50,254 nucleotides of DNA, from assembly GCA_905234485.1 (NCBI GenBank), contig CAJOHV010000020.1:25108-75361 (forward strand), given 5' to 3'. Below the pieces are notes generated by a model. The model was not told where the DNA came from. It was given only the letters and a program-made list of their open reading frames with translations, and did no database searches. Origin of the DNA: an uncultured Bacteroidales bacterium (GTDB taxonomy: Bacteria; Bacteroidota; Bacteroidia; Bacteroidales; UBA932). Positions within the stretch are counted from its first letter, which is position 1, and each line of letters opens with the position of its first letter. This document shows positions 6,834 through 14,658 of the stretch, piece by piece. Both the position numbers and the translations under genes were made by a program.

Positions 6834-6841
6834 TATCTTTG
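6834..6841 (+). promoter_or_regulatory. -7 box TATCTTTG upstream of mraZ
   Basis: TATCTTTG fits TAnnTTTG and lies 26 bp before the mraZ ATG, so it probably drives the division cluster. No convincing -33 element is visible. The 130 bp between module II and this box is rich in short GC palindromes but has no gene. Confidence 0.6.
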
Positions 6842-6867
6842 TGCCACTTGCGTATAAGAATTATTTT

Positions 6868-7314
6868 ATGATCACATTCATCGGCGAATACACCTCGAAA
6901 GTGGACGACAGGGGCAGATTGGTGCTCCCGGCGCCCCTGAAGGGCTGCCTGCCTGTGGGTGGAGACATGAGATTCGTAGTGAAAAAGAGCATCTACGATG
7001 ACTGCCTGGAGATGTACACTTTCGAAGAGTGGACACGGCAGTCGGAGAAGGTCAAAGACGGTCTCAACTTCTTCAACCCCAAGCACGTGCAGTTCTGGAG
7101 GGAGTATATGCGCGACCGGGATGTGGTCGAACCGGATTCGAAATTGGGTCGTATCTCAATCTCCCGGAATCTTCTTGACGCAATCGGTGTGAACAAAGAG
7201 GTCGTATTCTTTGGCATTGATTTCAAGATCGAGATTTGGGCGAAGGAGAAATTCGACGCTTCACGTCTGTCTGACGAAAATTACATTGCCATAGCGGAAA
7301 GCCTTTCTAAATAG
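6868..7314 (+). CDS. mraZ: Transcriptional regulator MraZ
   Basis: The start is the ATG at 6868 (MITFIGEYTSKVDDRGRLVLP), because homology begins there; an in-frame codon 60 bp upstream lies before the promoter box. The 148-residue protein has two AbrB/SpoVT-like DNA-binding repeats with the DxxGR signatures SKVDDRGRLVLP (residues about 10-21) and PDSKLGRISISRN (about 89-101). MraZ forms ring oligomers and represses its own dcw operon in other bacteria by binding direct repeats upstream of mraZ. It heads the cluster and rsmH begins 12 bp after its stop. Confidence 0.95.
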   Translation: MITFIGEYTSKVDDRGRLVLPAPLKGCLPVGGDMRFVVKKSIYDDCLEMYTFEEWTRQSEKVKDGLNFFNPKHVQFWREYMRDRDVVEPDSKLGRISISRNLLDAIGVNKEVVFFGIDFKIEIWAKEKFDASRLSDENYIAIAESLSK

Positions 7315-7326
7315 AGGCTGAGCGCT

Positions 7327-8397
7327 ATGTCCGAGTACCACAAACCCGTTCTGCTGAAGGAGAGCGTAGACGCCCTGGTTACGGACGTCCGCGGAACCTA
7401 TGCCGACGCCACCTTCGGAGGCGGGGGCCATAGCCGCGAAATCATCGGCAGGCTAGCCCCGGAAGGCCGCCTGATCTCCTTCGACCGCGACAAAGACGCC
7501 CTCGCGAACGCGATAGACGACCCGCGTTTCACACTCATCCACAACGATTTCAGATTCATCTATAACTACTCCCTGGTGGGAACCAAGGGAGGGTTCGACG
7601 GCATCCTGGCAGACCTGGGAGTGTCGTCGCATCAGTTCGATACGGCGGAAAGAGGCTTCTCGTTCCGCTATAGCGCTCCGCTCGACATGCGAATGAATGT
7701 GCAGGGAACAACGACTGCAGCGGACATTGTCAATTCTTATACGCAAGAAGAATTGGAAAGGATTCTTAGGATTTACGGTGAGGTCGAAGACGCCCGCAAG
7801 GTCGCAAGGCTTATCGAAAAAGCCCGTGCCCAGAAGGCTATCGAAACCACCGATGACCTGGACAATGCCATTGCAGCCGCCCTGCCTTCTTTCGCCGAGC
7901 ACAAATTCCTCGCGAAGGTCTACCAGGCGCTACGTATCGAAGTGAATCAGGAAATGCGCTCCCTGGAGAAATTCCTGGAAGGCGCCGCCCTGGCGCTCAA
8001 GCCGGGCGGGAGGCTGGTGGTCATCACCTACCACTCCCTCGAAGACCGCATGGTGAAAAATTTCATCAAGGCCGGAAACATCGAGGGCGAACCCGCAAAA
8101 GACATGTTCGGGCGCACAAACTGCCCCTTCGAGGCCGTCAACCGCAAACCCATCCTCCCCGCAGAGGATGAAATCGCCACCAACACCCGTGCCCGTAGCG
8201 CCAAACTTCGCATTGCTCAACGGACGAATGAGAGGCTAGAGGAGCGAAGCGACGAGGGCGGCATCAGCCGCCGTGCCGTGAGGGAGGAGCGATGCGACGA
8301 CCGGAAGGCACCCGCCGAAAGCGTTAGCGAAGGCGGCATGTCCCACCGGGGCAGCTGCGAAGCAGCGGGGGTAAAAAGTAAAATTGCGAAGCAATGA
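7327..8397 (+). CDS. rsmH: 16S rRNA m4C1402 methyltransferase RsmH with repeat-derived C-terminal tail
   Basis: This is an SAM-dependent methyltransferase acting on N4 of C1402 in the 30S decoding centre. The SAM-binding motif ADATFGGGGHSREI spans residues 26-39; the GGFDGILADLGVSSHQFD and RLVVITYHSLEDRMVKNF segments are standard. The normal protein ends near RSAKLRIAQRT (about residue 299). Here roughly 56 more residues follow (ERLEERSDEGGISRR and onward), encoded by a GC-rich repeat that also occurs in the structured element at 6041-6072. The extension reads through to a TGA overlapping the ftsL ATG. The tail is low in recognisable structure and probably dispensable; the catalytic part looks intact. 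Confidence 0.94.
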   Translation: MSEYHKPVLLKESVDALVTDVRGTYADATFGGGGHSREIIGRLAPEGRLISFDRDKDALANAIDDPRFTLIHNDFRFIYNYSLVGTKGGFDGILADLGVSSHQFDTAERGFSFRYSAPLDMRMNVQGTTTAADIVNSYTQEELERILRIYGEVEDARKVARLIEKARAQKAIETTDDLDNAIAAALPSFAEHKFLAKVYQALRIEVNQEMRSLEKFLEGAALALKPGGRLVVITYHSLEDRMVKNFIKAGNIEGEPAKDMFGRTNCPFEAVNRKPILPAEDEIATNTRARSAKLRIAQRTNERLEERSDEGGISRRAVREERCDDRKAPAESVSEGGMSHRGSCEAAGVKSKIAKQ

Positions 8398-8407
8398 AGC
8401 GAAGCTT
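8239..8407 (+). repeat. Repeat block inserted at the rsmH/ftsL junction
   Basis: The block starts with the 32 bp repeat 8239-8270 (29/32 match to minus-strand 6041-6072). It continues with mini-hairpins built on GCGAAGC: GCTGCGAAGCAGC at 8354-8366, ATTGCGAAGCAAT at 8383-8395 and AAGCGAAGCTT at 8397-8407. The ftsL start codon (8394) lies in the second and third of these. A GAA triloop closed by GC pairs is known to give unusually stable DNA mini-hairpins. Confidence 0.65.
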
Positions 8408-8741
8408 TAAATTATCGGACATCGGGCAGTTGCTGAAGAACAGCGTCAAGGCCATCTTCGAGGGAGAATTTCTCCTCCGATTGAAGATCGGGCGCTACTT
8501 CGTCAACATCGTGCTCGTGTTCGTGATCATAACCTTCACGATCTGGATCAGCCTGCTGATAGACAACACGATGACCAAGGTCGAACGAGGCAAGGCAGTG
8601 ATCGCGGAGCAGGAAGCCACCATCGCGAGGCGCACCTACGAACTCTCCTCGCTGACCCGCAGGAGCGGCGCAGAAAAGCATCTCGAAGAACTGGGGTCAA
8701 CACTTAAAGAAGCGGAGAAACCGCCGATAGTATTGAAATAG
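8394..8741 (+). CDS. ftsL: FtsL-like cell division protein
   Basis: A 115-residue protein with a short cytoplasmic N-terminus, one transmembrane helix (about residues 35-56, YFVNIVLVFVIITFTIWISLL) and a periplasmic charged helix (about 60-105) that should form a coiled coil. This is the bitopic FtsL topology; the sequence resembles the divergent Bacteroidetes FtsL type. FtsL forms a complex with FtsQ and FtsB and activates FtsWI. The start ATG overlaps the rsmH TGA (ATGA), and the position between rsmH and ftsI is the canonical one for ftsL. The start codon sits in a palindromic GCGAAGC repeat, so expression might be affected by local RNA structure. Confidence 0.85.
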   Translation: MKRSFKLSDIGQLLKNSVKAIFEGEFLLRLKIGRYFVNIVLVFVIITFTIWISLLIDNTMTKVERGKAVIAEQEATIARRTYELSSLTRRSGAEKHLEELGSTLKEAEKPPIVLK

Positions 8742-8762
8742 ATCCCCGAGCAAGTCGGGGAT
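8742..8762. repeat. Hairpin between ftsL and ftsI
   Basis: ATCCCCGA (8742-8749) and TCGGGGAT (8755-8762) form a perfect 8 bp stem with a 5 nt loop, starting directly after the ftsL TAG. No T run follows. It may be a REP-like element or a transcript-stability hairpin rather than a terminator. Confidence 0.5.
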
Positions 8763-8775
8763 GACGACAAGATAA

Positions 8776-10698
8776 ATGGCAGAAGAGACTAAACAGGAAA
8801 CCAGAAAGAGGGACAGGATCAGCTACGCGCTGTACCTGTACTACCTTCTGATGCTTCTCGTGGGGATATTCCTCGCGGGACGATTCCTGTATCTCAAAGT
8901 CTTCTGGCACCCGGACCACGAGATCGAGGACAAACTCACTCAGCCGGTTCGCAAGGTGATACTCGAGCCCACGCGCGGCAGCATCCTCGCCGTGGACGGC
9001 CGGCCGATCGCCATGTCGTATCCCCGCTACCAACTCTACATCGACCCGTGGGTCCGCAAGGGCGAGTACGACCTCATGAAGAAGGAGAAACGCGACTCCT
9101 GCCTCAGGGTCTGGAAGACCGACGCAGCCGGCTTTGCCGAAGGTCTGTCGGTCCTCTTCCCCCAGCATAGCCCGGACTACTTCCGCAAACGCCTGTGGGC
9201 CGCCTTCGACCAGGGCAGCCGCTATATGAAGATAGGCCGGCCGATAGAGAAAGAGCAGCTCGAATTCCTCCAGCAGTACCCGCTCATAAAGGACGGTCGC
9301 TACAAAGGCGGAGTGTGGTGGGAGAGTGTGCCCACGCGCCGCTACCCCTACGGCTCGCTCGCCAAGCGCACGATCGGCAGCGTCACGGAGAACGTGGACG
9401 GATCGTACTACAGCGGCATCGACGGCAAGTACAACTATGTCCTCCACGGCAAAGCCGGCCGCTACTACATCAAGAAGACGGACAACGGCTTCGTCCGCGA
9501 CTACGACAGCACCTATGTGAAAGCCGTCGACGGACTGGACATTCGCACCACGCTCAACATAGACTACCAGGACATCGCAGACAAACTGCTGCGCAAATAT
9601 GTGGAGCCCGAGCAGGATCTGGAGGCGGCGTGCTTCGTGCTGATGGACGTCAAGACTGGCGCTATACGCTCCATGGTCAACCTCGCCCGCTCTGACGGCG
9701 GCACGGGCATGTTCGGCGAGAACGAAAATGTGGCCGTGATGCGCCGCGGCGAGCCGGGCTCGGTATTCAAGATCACCACCCTGATGACTTGCATCGAGGA
9801 CGGAATCGTCACCTCGATAGACCAGACGGTGCCGGCCAAGGACGGCATGGTGCAGGTGGAAGGCTACAAGCAGTACTACCCCGCCGACAAGCACCTCAAG
9901 GACTACATCGCCAAGTACCACACCACCAACATCCCGCTGTGGTACTGCGTGAAGATATCATCCAACAACGCGTTCAGGTATCTGGCCATCAAGAACTTCA
10001 AGGACAAGCCGGAAGACTTCATCGGCAGACTGCACACCTACAACCTCGGCAAGTCGTTCGACTTCGACGTCTTCGAGCAGATAACCAACCCCACCTTGAA
10101 GTACCCTACGGACAAGAGTTGGGCAAAGAGCGACCTCGGACAGATAGGAATGGGCTACACCGTGAGCGTGACGCCGATGCATATCCTAGCGTACTACAAC
10201 GCCATCGCCAACGGCGGAAAGATGATGAAGCCATACCTCGTGGAAGACATCGAGGACAACGGAAAGATAGTGGAGAAACTCGGCCCTTCTGTGCTGAACT
10301 CCAGCATCTGCAAGCCAGAAACTGCGAAGATGCTCACCCAGGCTCTCTGCCACGTCACCGTGAACGACGAAGACTACAAATTCAGAGGCACGGCCTGGAG
10401 GCTCTCCTACATAGCGGACAAGGTGAAGGTGGCCGGCAAGACCGGCACGGCGGACGTGTTCACCAACGGCAGATATGTGCAGCCCGACGGCGCACGCAAG
10501 CAGCAGGGAACGTTCGTGGGCTTCTTCCCCGCCGAAGACCCGCAGTACACCGTTATCTGCGTCGTGTTCTCGAAGATATCGAAGAAAGAGTTCGCCGGAG
10601 GAGTCATCCCCGCGAGCGTGGTGAGAGACTTTATAAAGGAAATATATAACATAGATCCATACTGGAATGAAACTGTCCAAACTGATCCAAGGCCTTGA
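8776..10698 (+). CDS. ftsI: Septal penicillin-binding protein (FtsI/PBP3, class B transpeptidase)
   Basis: A 640-residue class B PBP. One transmembrane helix (about 17-37) precedes a periplasmic dimerisation/pedestal domain starting at the VILEPTRGSILAVDGRPIA motif. The transpeptidase domain shows all three active-site motifs: SVFK (S329 nucleophile, K332), SSNN (about 395-398) and KTGT (555-558). It cross-links septal peptidoglycan with FtsW. The C-terminal PASTA repeat found in some relatives is absent; the frame ends shortly after the catalytic domain (VVRDFIKEIYNID). The last 32 nt overlap murE. A perfect stem-loop lies just upstream of the gene, and no Shine-Dalgarno is visible. Confidence 0.93.
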   Translation: MAEETKQETRKRDRISYALYLYYLLMLLVGIFLAGRFLYLKVFWHPDHEIEDKLTQPVRKVILEPTRGSILAVDGRPIAMSYPRYQLYIDPWVRKGEYDLMKKEKRDSCLRVWKTDAAGFAEGLSVLFPQHSPDYFRKRLWAAFDQGSRYMKIGRPIEKEQLEFLQQYPLIKDGRYKGGVWWESVPTRRYPYGSLAKRTIGSVTENVDGSYYSGIDGKYNYVLHGKAGRYYIKKTDNGFVRDYDSTYVKAVDGLDIRTTLNIDYQDIADKLLRKYVEPEQDLEAACFVLMDVKTGAIRSMVNLARSDGGTGMFGENENVAVMRRGEPGSVFKITTLMTCIEDGIVTSIDQTVPAKDGMVQVEGYKQYYPADKHLKDYIAKYHTTNIPLWYCVKISSNNAFRYLAIKNFKDKPEDFIGRLHTYNLGKSFDFDVFEQITNPTLKYPTDKSWAKSDLGQIGMGYTVSVTPMHILAYYNAIANGGKMMKPYLVEDIEDNGKIVEKLGPSVLNSSICKPETAKMLTQALCHVTVNDEDYKFRGTAWRLSYIADKVKVAGKTGTADVFTNGRYVQPDGARKQQGTFVGFFPAEDPQYTVICVVFSKISKKEFAGGVIPASVVRDFIKEIYNIDPYWNETVQTDPRP

Positions 10699-12067
10699 CG
10701 CCAAGATACTCTCCGGAACTCCCGACACCGAGATCACAAGCGTTTGCTGCGACTCCAGAAAAGCCGCAGAAGGATCGTTGTTCATAGCCGTGGGAGGCAC
10801 GGCCCTGGATGGCCGAAGTTTCGTCGGCGACGCGCTCGGCAGAGGCGCAGTCGCGGCCGTTGAAACCGGCCGCGAAGGCCTCGCCGCGCTCGCCGACCGC
10901 TTCTTCGGCCACCCTTCCCGTGCCCTGAAACTGGTGGGAATCACCGGCACCAACGGCAAGACGACCACCGTCACCCTGCTCTACAACCTGTTCAGGGCAA
11001 TGGGCTACGAGTGCGGACTGCTTTCCACTATCGCCAACTATGTGGGCTCGGAGAAATCCGAGACCGCCAACACCACGGCGGACCCCGTCACCATCAACGC
11101 CCTGATGGCGGAGATGGTCGCGAAGGGCTGCGAATACTGCTTCATGGAGGTCAGTTCCATCGGAGTGGAGCAGCACCGCACGGACTTCCTGGATTTCAAT
11201 GTGGGCATCTTCTCGAACCTGACCCACGACCATCTGGACTACCACAAAACGGTGGCCGAATACCTCCGCTGCAAGAAACTCTTCTTCGACAACCTGCCGA
11301 AGGGAGCCACGGCAATCACCAACATCGACGACAAACACGGCCTCGTGATGGTGCAGAATACCAAGGCCGACATCGTGACTTATTCCACCCGCAGCGGCGC
11401 GGACCACACTGCCAGAATCATGGAGCAGAGCATAGACGGCATGCTCCTGAAGATCGACGGCACCGAAGTGTGGACACGCCTCGTGGGCGAACACAACGCA
11501 TACAACATTCTCGCTATCTACAGCGCGGCGCTTGCCCTCGGCGCGGGCAAAGACGAAACCCTAGTCGGGATCAGCAAGCTCCAATCGGCCCCCGGGCGTC
11601 TCGAGACGCTGCAGGGACCACAGGGGAAAACGGTGGTTATAGACTACGCCCACACCCCTGATGCGCTGGAGAATGTCCTCAAGACCCTCCGTCAGGTGGA
11701 GCCGGGACGCGAACTGGTGTGTGTGTTCGGCTGCGGCGGCGACCGCGACCGCACGAAGCGTCCGGAGATGGCCGCGATAGCGGAGCAGTATGCGGACCGC
11801 ATCTTCGTGACGGCCGACAACAGCCGCACCGAAAAGACGGAAGACATCATGGCCGAAATCGCCACCGGCTTCTCGCCGAAGGGCCGCCTCAAAGCCCTCT
11901 GCATAGCGGACCGCGCCGAGGCCATCCGAGCCGCGATAACGATGTCGCAGAGCCCTTCGACCATCCTGCTCGCAGGCAAGGGCCACGAAACATACCAGGT
12001 GGAAGGAACCGAAAAAGTCCACTTCGACGAGCACGAAGTGGTCGCTGAAATATTCAAACAACTCTAA
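10667..12067 (+). CDS. murE: UDP-MurNAc-tripeptide synthetase MurE
   Basis: A 466-residue Mur ligase that adds the third residue of the stem peptide in the cytoplasm. The three-domain layout is clear: an N-terminal UDP-binding domain with VCCDSRKAAEGSLFIA, the ATP loop GITGTNGKTT (residues 91-100), and a C-terminal domain with FGCGGDRDRTKRPEM. The amino-acid recognition motif reads DNSR (about 384-387) instead of the DNPR typical of meso-diaminopimelate ligases. The arginine that contacts DAP is kept, so DAP is still the likely substrate. It starts inside ftsI (32 nt overlap) and ends 3 nt before mraY. Confidence 0.95.
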   Translation: MKLSKLIQGLDAKILSGTPDTEITSVCCDSRKAAEGSLFIAVGGTALDGRSFVGDALGRGAVAAVETGREGLAALADRFFGHPSRALKLVGITGTNGKTTTVTLLYNLFRAMGYECGLLSTIANYVGSEKSETANTTADPVTINALMAEMVAKGCEYCFMEVSSIGVEQHRTDFLDFNVGIFSNLTHDHLDYHKTVAEYLRCKKLFFDNLPKGATAITNIDDKHGLVMVQNTKADIVTYSTRSGADHTARIMEQSIDGMLLKIDGTEVWTRLVGEHNAYNILAIYSAALALGAGKDETLVGISKLQSAPGRLETLQGPQGKTVVIDYAHTPDALENVLKTLRQVEPGRELVCVFGCGGDRDRTKRPEMAAIAEQYADRIFVTADNSRTEKTEDIMAEIATGFSPKGRLKALCIADRAEAIRAAITMSQSPSTILLAGKGHETYQVEGTEKVHFDEHEVVAEIFKQL

Positions 12068-12070
12068 GAG

Positions 12071-13315
12071 ATGCTGTACTACCTTTTCGAACTGCTTAAA
12101 AAGTACGATATCCCCGGACAGGGACTGATGACCTACTTCTCGTTCAGGGCCATCCTCGCCAACGTAATCGCCATCGTCGTGGCCTACTTCTTCGGAAAGA
12201 GGGTGATCAAATGGCTGCAGAAGAGGCAGATCGGCGAGACCGTGCGCAACCTCGGCCTCGAAGGCCAGATGAGCAAGGCCGGCACCCCCACCATGGGCGG
12301 CGTCATCATCATCGTGGCCCTGCTGGTCGCAGTGCTGCTCGTCTGCGACCTCAGCAATGTGTATGTGCAACTTCTCATCCTCACCACCATCTGGTGCGGC
12401 GGCCTCGGCTTCGCGGACGACTACATCAAGGTGTTCAAGCACAACAAGGAAGGCCTGAGCGAAGGCAAAAAACTCATCGGCCAGTTCCTGCTCGGCATCA
12501 TGATCGCCGGCACAGTGTGCTTCAGCCCCAACATCGTAGTCCGCCAGGAGGTTGAGCAGACCGAGCATATCTCGGAGGCCGGCGTGCCCACGGGCGAAGT
12601 GGACCATGGCCGCTATGTCTCCGAAGATGTTATCAAGAGCACCAAGACCACCATCCCGTTCGTGAAGAGCCACGAATTCGACTACAAATACCTCATCCCC
12701 TTCAAGGGAGCGTTCGGATGGTACTGCAGGTGGGCGCTCTATGCGCTGGTGATCATCTTCATCATCCTCGCGTGCTCGAACGGCGCCAACCTCACCGACG
12801 GCATGGACGGCCTGTCAGCGGGCACATCCGCGATAGTCGGAGTGGTGATAGGTATCCTGGCGTGGCTGGGCGGCAACGTCATCGACGCAGGCTACCTCAA
12901 CATTATGTACATCCCGGGTTCCGGCGAGACCGCCGTGTTTATGGCGGCGTTCGTGGGGGCGCTCGTGGGCTTCCTCTGGTTCAACACCTTCCCCGCCCAG
13001 GTCTTTATGGGCGACACGGGAAGCCTGATGATAGGAGGAGTAATCGGTGTGAGCGCAGTGCTCATCCGCAAAGAGTTGCTTCTGCCCATCCTCTGCGGCA
13101 TTTTCCTGATGGAAAGCCTGTCCGTAATCCTTCAGAGGGGGCATTTCAGATATACTAAACGCAAGTACGGAGAGGGCCGCAGGCTGTTCCTGATGGCGCC
13201 GCTCCATCACCATTTCCAGAAACAGAACATCCCCGAGCCGCGTATCGTAGTGCGCTTCTGGCTCGTAGGAATCGTTCTGGCTGTGGGAACTTTGGCATTA
13301 TTGAAGATCAGGTAG
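12071..13315 (+). CDS. mraY: Phospho-MurNAc-pentapeptide transferase MraY
   Basis: An integral membrane enzyme that transfers phospho-MurNAc-pentapeptide to undecaprenyl phosphate, giving lipid I. The 414-residue sequence has about ten hydrophobic helices. Diagnostic motifs are TPTMGG, the Asp pair in GFADDYIKVFKHNKEGLS, NLTDGMDGLSAG, FMGDTGSLMIGG and MAPLHHHFQ. It is longer than the approximately 360-residue E. coli enzyme because of an added hydrophilic loop (about residues 156-212, VVRQEVEQTEHISEAG onward), a feature I associate with Bacteroidetes MraY. It starts 3 nt after murE and is followed after 1 nt by murD. Confidence 0.96.
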   Translation: MLYYLFELLKKYDIPGQGLMTYFSFRAILANVIAIVVAYFFGKRVIKWLQKRQIGETVRNLGLEGQMSKAGTPTMGGVIIIVALLVAVLLVCDLSNVYVQLLILTTIWCGGLGFADDYIKVFKHNKEGLSEGKKLIGQFLLGIMIAGTVCFSPNIVVRQEVEQTEHISEAGVPTGEVDHGRYVSEDVIKSTKTTIPFVKSHEFDYKYLIPFKGAFGWYCRWALYALVIIFIILACSNGANLTDGMDGLSAGTSAIVGVVIGILAWLGGNVIDAGYLNIMYIPGSGETAVFMAAFVGALVGFLWFNTFPAQVFMGDTGSLMIGGVIGVSAVLIRKELLLPILCGIFLMESLSVILQRGHFRYTKRKYGEGRRLFLMAPLHHHFQKQNIPEPRIVVRFWLVGIVLAVGTLALLKIR

Positions 13316-13316
13316 T

Positions 13317-14657
13317 ATGGGAAGAATAGTAGTACTAGGAGGAGCAGAGAGCGGCGTGGGAGCCGCGGTCCTCGCGAAAGTCAAAGGCTTCGACGTCTTT
13401 CTGTCAGACAACGGCAAACTGAAAGACGACTACAAAGCGCTGATGGACAACTGGCAGATCGCCTATGAAGAAGGCGGCCACACCCCCGAGAAGGTGCTGG
13501 ACGCGGACGAGGTGGTGAAGAGCCCGGGCATCCCGGAGACTGCGCCCATGGTGCGCGCCCTCAGGGACAAGGGTATCCACGTCATCTCCGAGATCGAGTT
13601 CGCGGCGCGCTACGACACCGCCAAGAAGATCTGCATCACCGGTTCGAACGGCAAGACCACCACTACCAGCATCATCTACTACCTCCTGAAGGAGGCCGGC
13701 CTCAACGTGGGCCTCGGCGGCAACATCGGCAAGAGTTACGCTCTTCAGGTGGCCACCGAGCAGCACGACTACTACGTGCTCGAGATCAGCAGTTTCCAAT
13801 TGGACGGCTGCTATGATTTCCGCCCGGACATCGCCATCATCACCAACATCACTCCCGACCACCTGGATCGCTACGACTACAATATGGAGAACTACGTCCG
13901 CTCGAAGTTCCGTATCACGCGCAACCTCCGTCCGGAAGACTGCTTCATATTCGATTCGGACGACAAGATCACCATCGACCATTTGAGCAAGATAGTCCTC
14001 CAGGCGCGGATGCTCCCTATGTCGCAGACGCACGAAGTGGAGCAGGGCGCCTACCTCGAAGGGCAGAAGATAGTGATGCGAGTCGGCGAAGACGAGAGCG
14101 AAATCTACCTGAGCGAACTCGCGCTCGGCGGCAAGCACAATATCTACAACTCGATGGCGGCGGCGCTGGCCGCGAAGGCCGCGGGCATACGCAACGATGT
14201 CATCCGAAAGAGCCTCCGCACCTTCCAGCCCATCGAGCACAGGCTCGAGCCCGTGCTGGAAGTCAAGGACGTGCTCTACATCAACGACAGCAAGGCCACC
14301 AACGTGGACGCTGCCTGGTATGCGCTCGACTGCCAGCATAAGCCAGTCGTGTGGATTGTGGGCGGAACTGACAAGGGCAACGACTACGAAGTGCTGAAGC
14401 CCCTCGTGAAGGAGAAGGTGAAGGCCATCGTATGTCTGGGAGTAGACAACAAGAAATTCCACGAAGCATTCGAGGCGATAGTGGGAACCGACAAGATGGT
14501 CGACACCCTGTCCGCCGAGGAAGCAGTGAAGGCATCGGCCGCGTTCGCCGAGGCGGGAGACGTGGTGCTCCTCAGCCCCTGCTGCGCGAGTTTTGATCTT
14601 TTCACCTGCTACGAAGACCGTGGAGAAAAATTCAAGGAAGCAGTAAGGAACCTCTAG
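13317..14657 (+). CDS. murD: UDP-MurNAc-L-alanine:D-glutamate ligase MurD
   Basis: A 446-residue Mur ligase that adds D-Glu to UDP-MurNAc-L-Ala. The N-terminal Rossmann-like motif IVVLGGAESGVGAA is at residues 4-17, the ATP loop CITGSNGKTTTT at 106-117, followed by NITPDHLDRYD and the C-terminal HRLEPV...YINDSKATN segment typical of MurD. The end, LLSPCCASFDLFTCYEDRGEKF, also matches the family. The gene is separated by one base from mraY and one base from ftsW, so it is translated within the same operon message. Confidence 0.96.
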   Translation: MGRIVVLGGAESGVGAAVLAKVKGFDVFLSDNGKLKDDYKALMDNWQIAYEEGGHTPEKVLDADEVVKSPGIPETAPMVRALRDKGIHVISEIEFAARYDTAKKICITGSNGKTTTTSIIYYLLKEAGLNVGLGGNIGKSYALQVATEQHDYYVLEISSFQLDGCYDFRPDIAIITNITPDHLDRYDYNMENYVRSKFRITRNLRPEDCFIFDSDDKITIDHLSKIVLQARMLPMSQTHEVEQGAYLEGQKIVMRVGEDESEIYLSELALGGKHNIYNSMAAALAAKAAGIRNDVIRKSLRTFQPIEHRLEPVLEVKDVLYINDSKATNVDAAWYALDCQHKPVVWIVGGTDKGNDYEVLKPLVKEKVKAIVCLGVDNKKFHEAFEAIVGTDKMVDTLSAEEAVKASAAFAEAGDVVLLSPCCASFDLFTCYEDRGEKFKEAVRNL

Positions 14658-14658
14658 T

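Noticed and set aside
8704..9921. Antisense frame of 405 codons opposite ftsI
   Set aside because: ftsI motifs on the sense strand are unambiguous; the antisense product is low-complexity His/Val/Leu-rich and has no homology I recognise.
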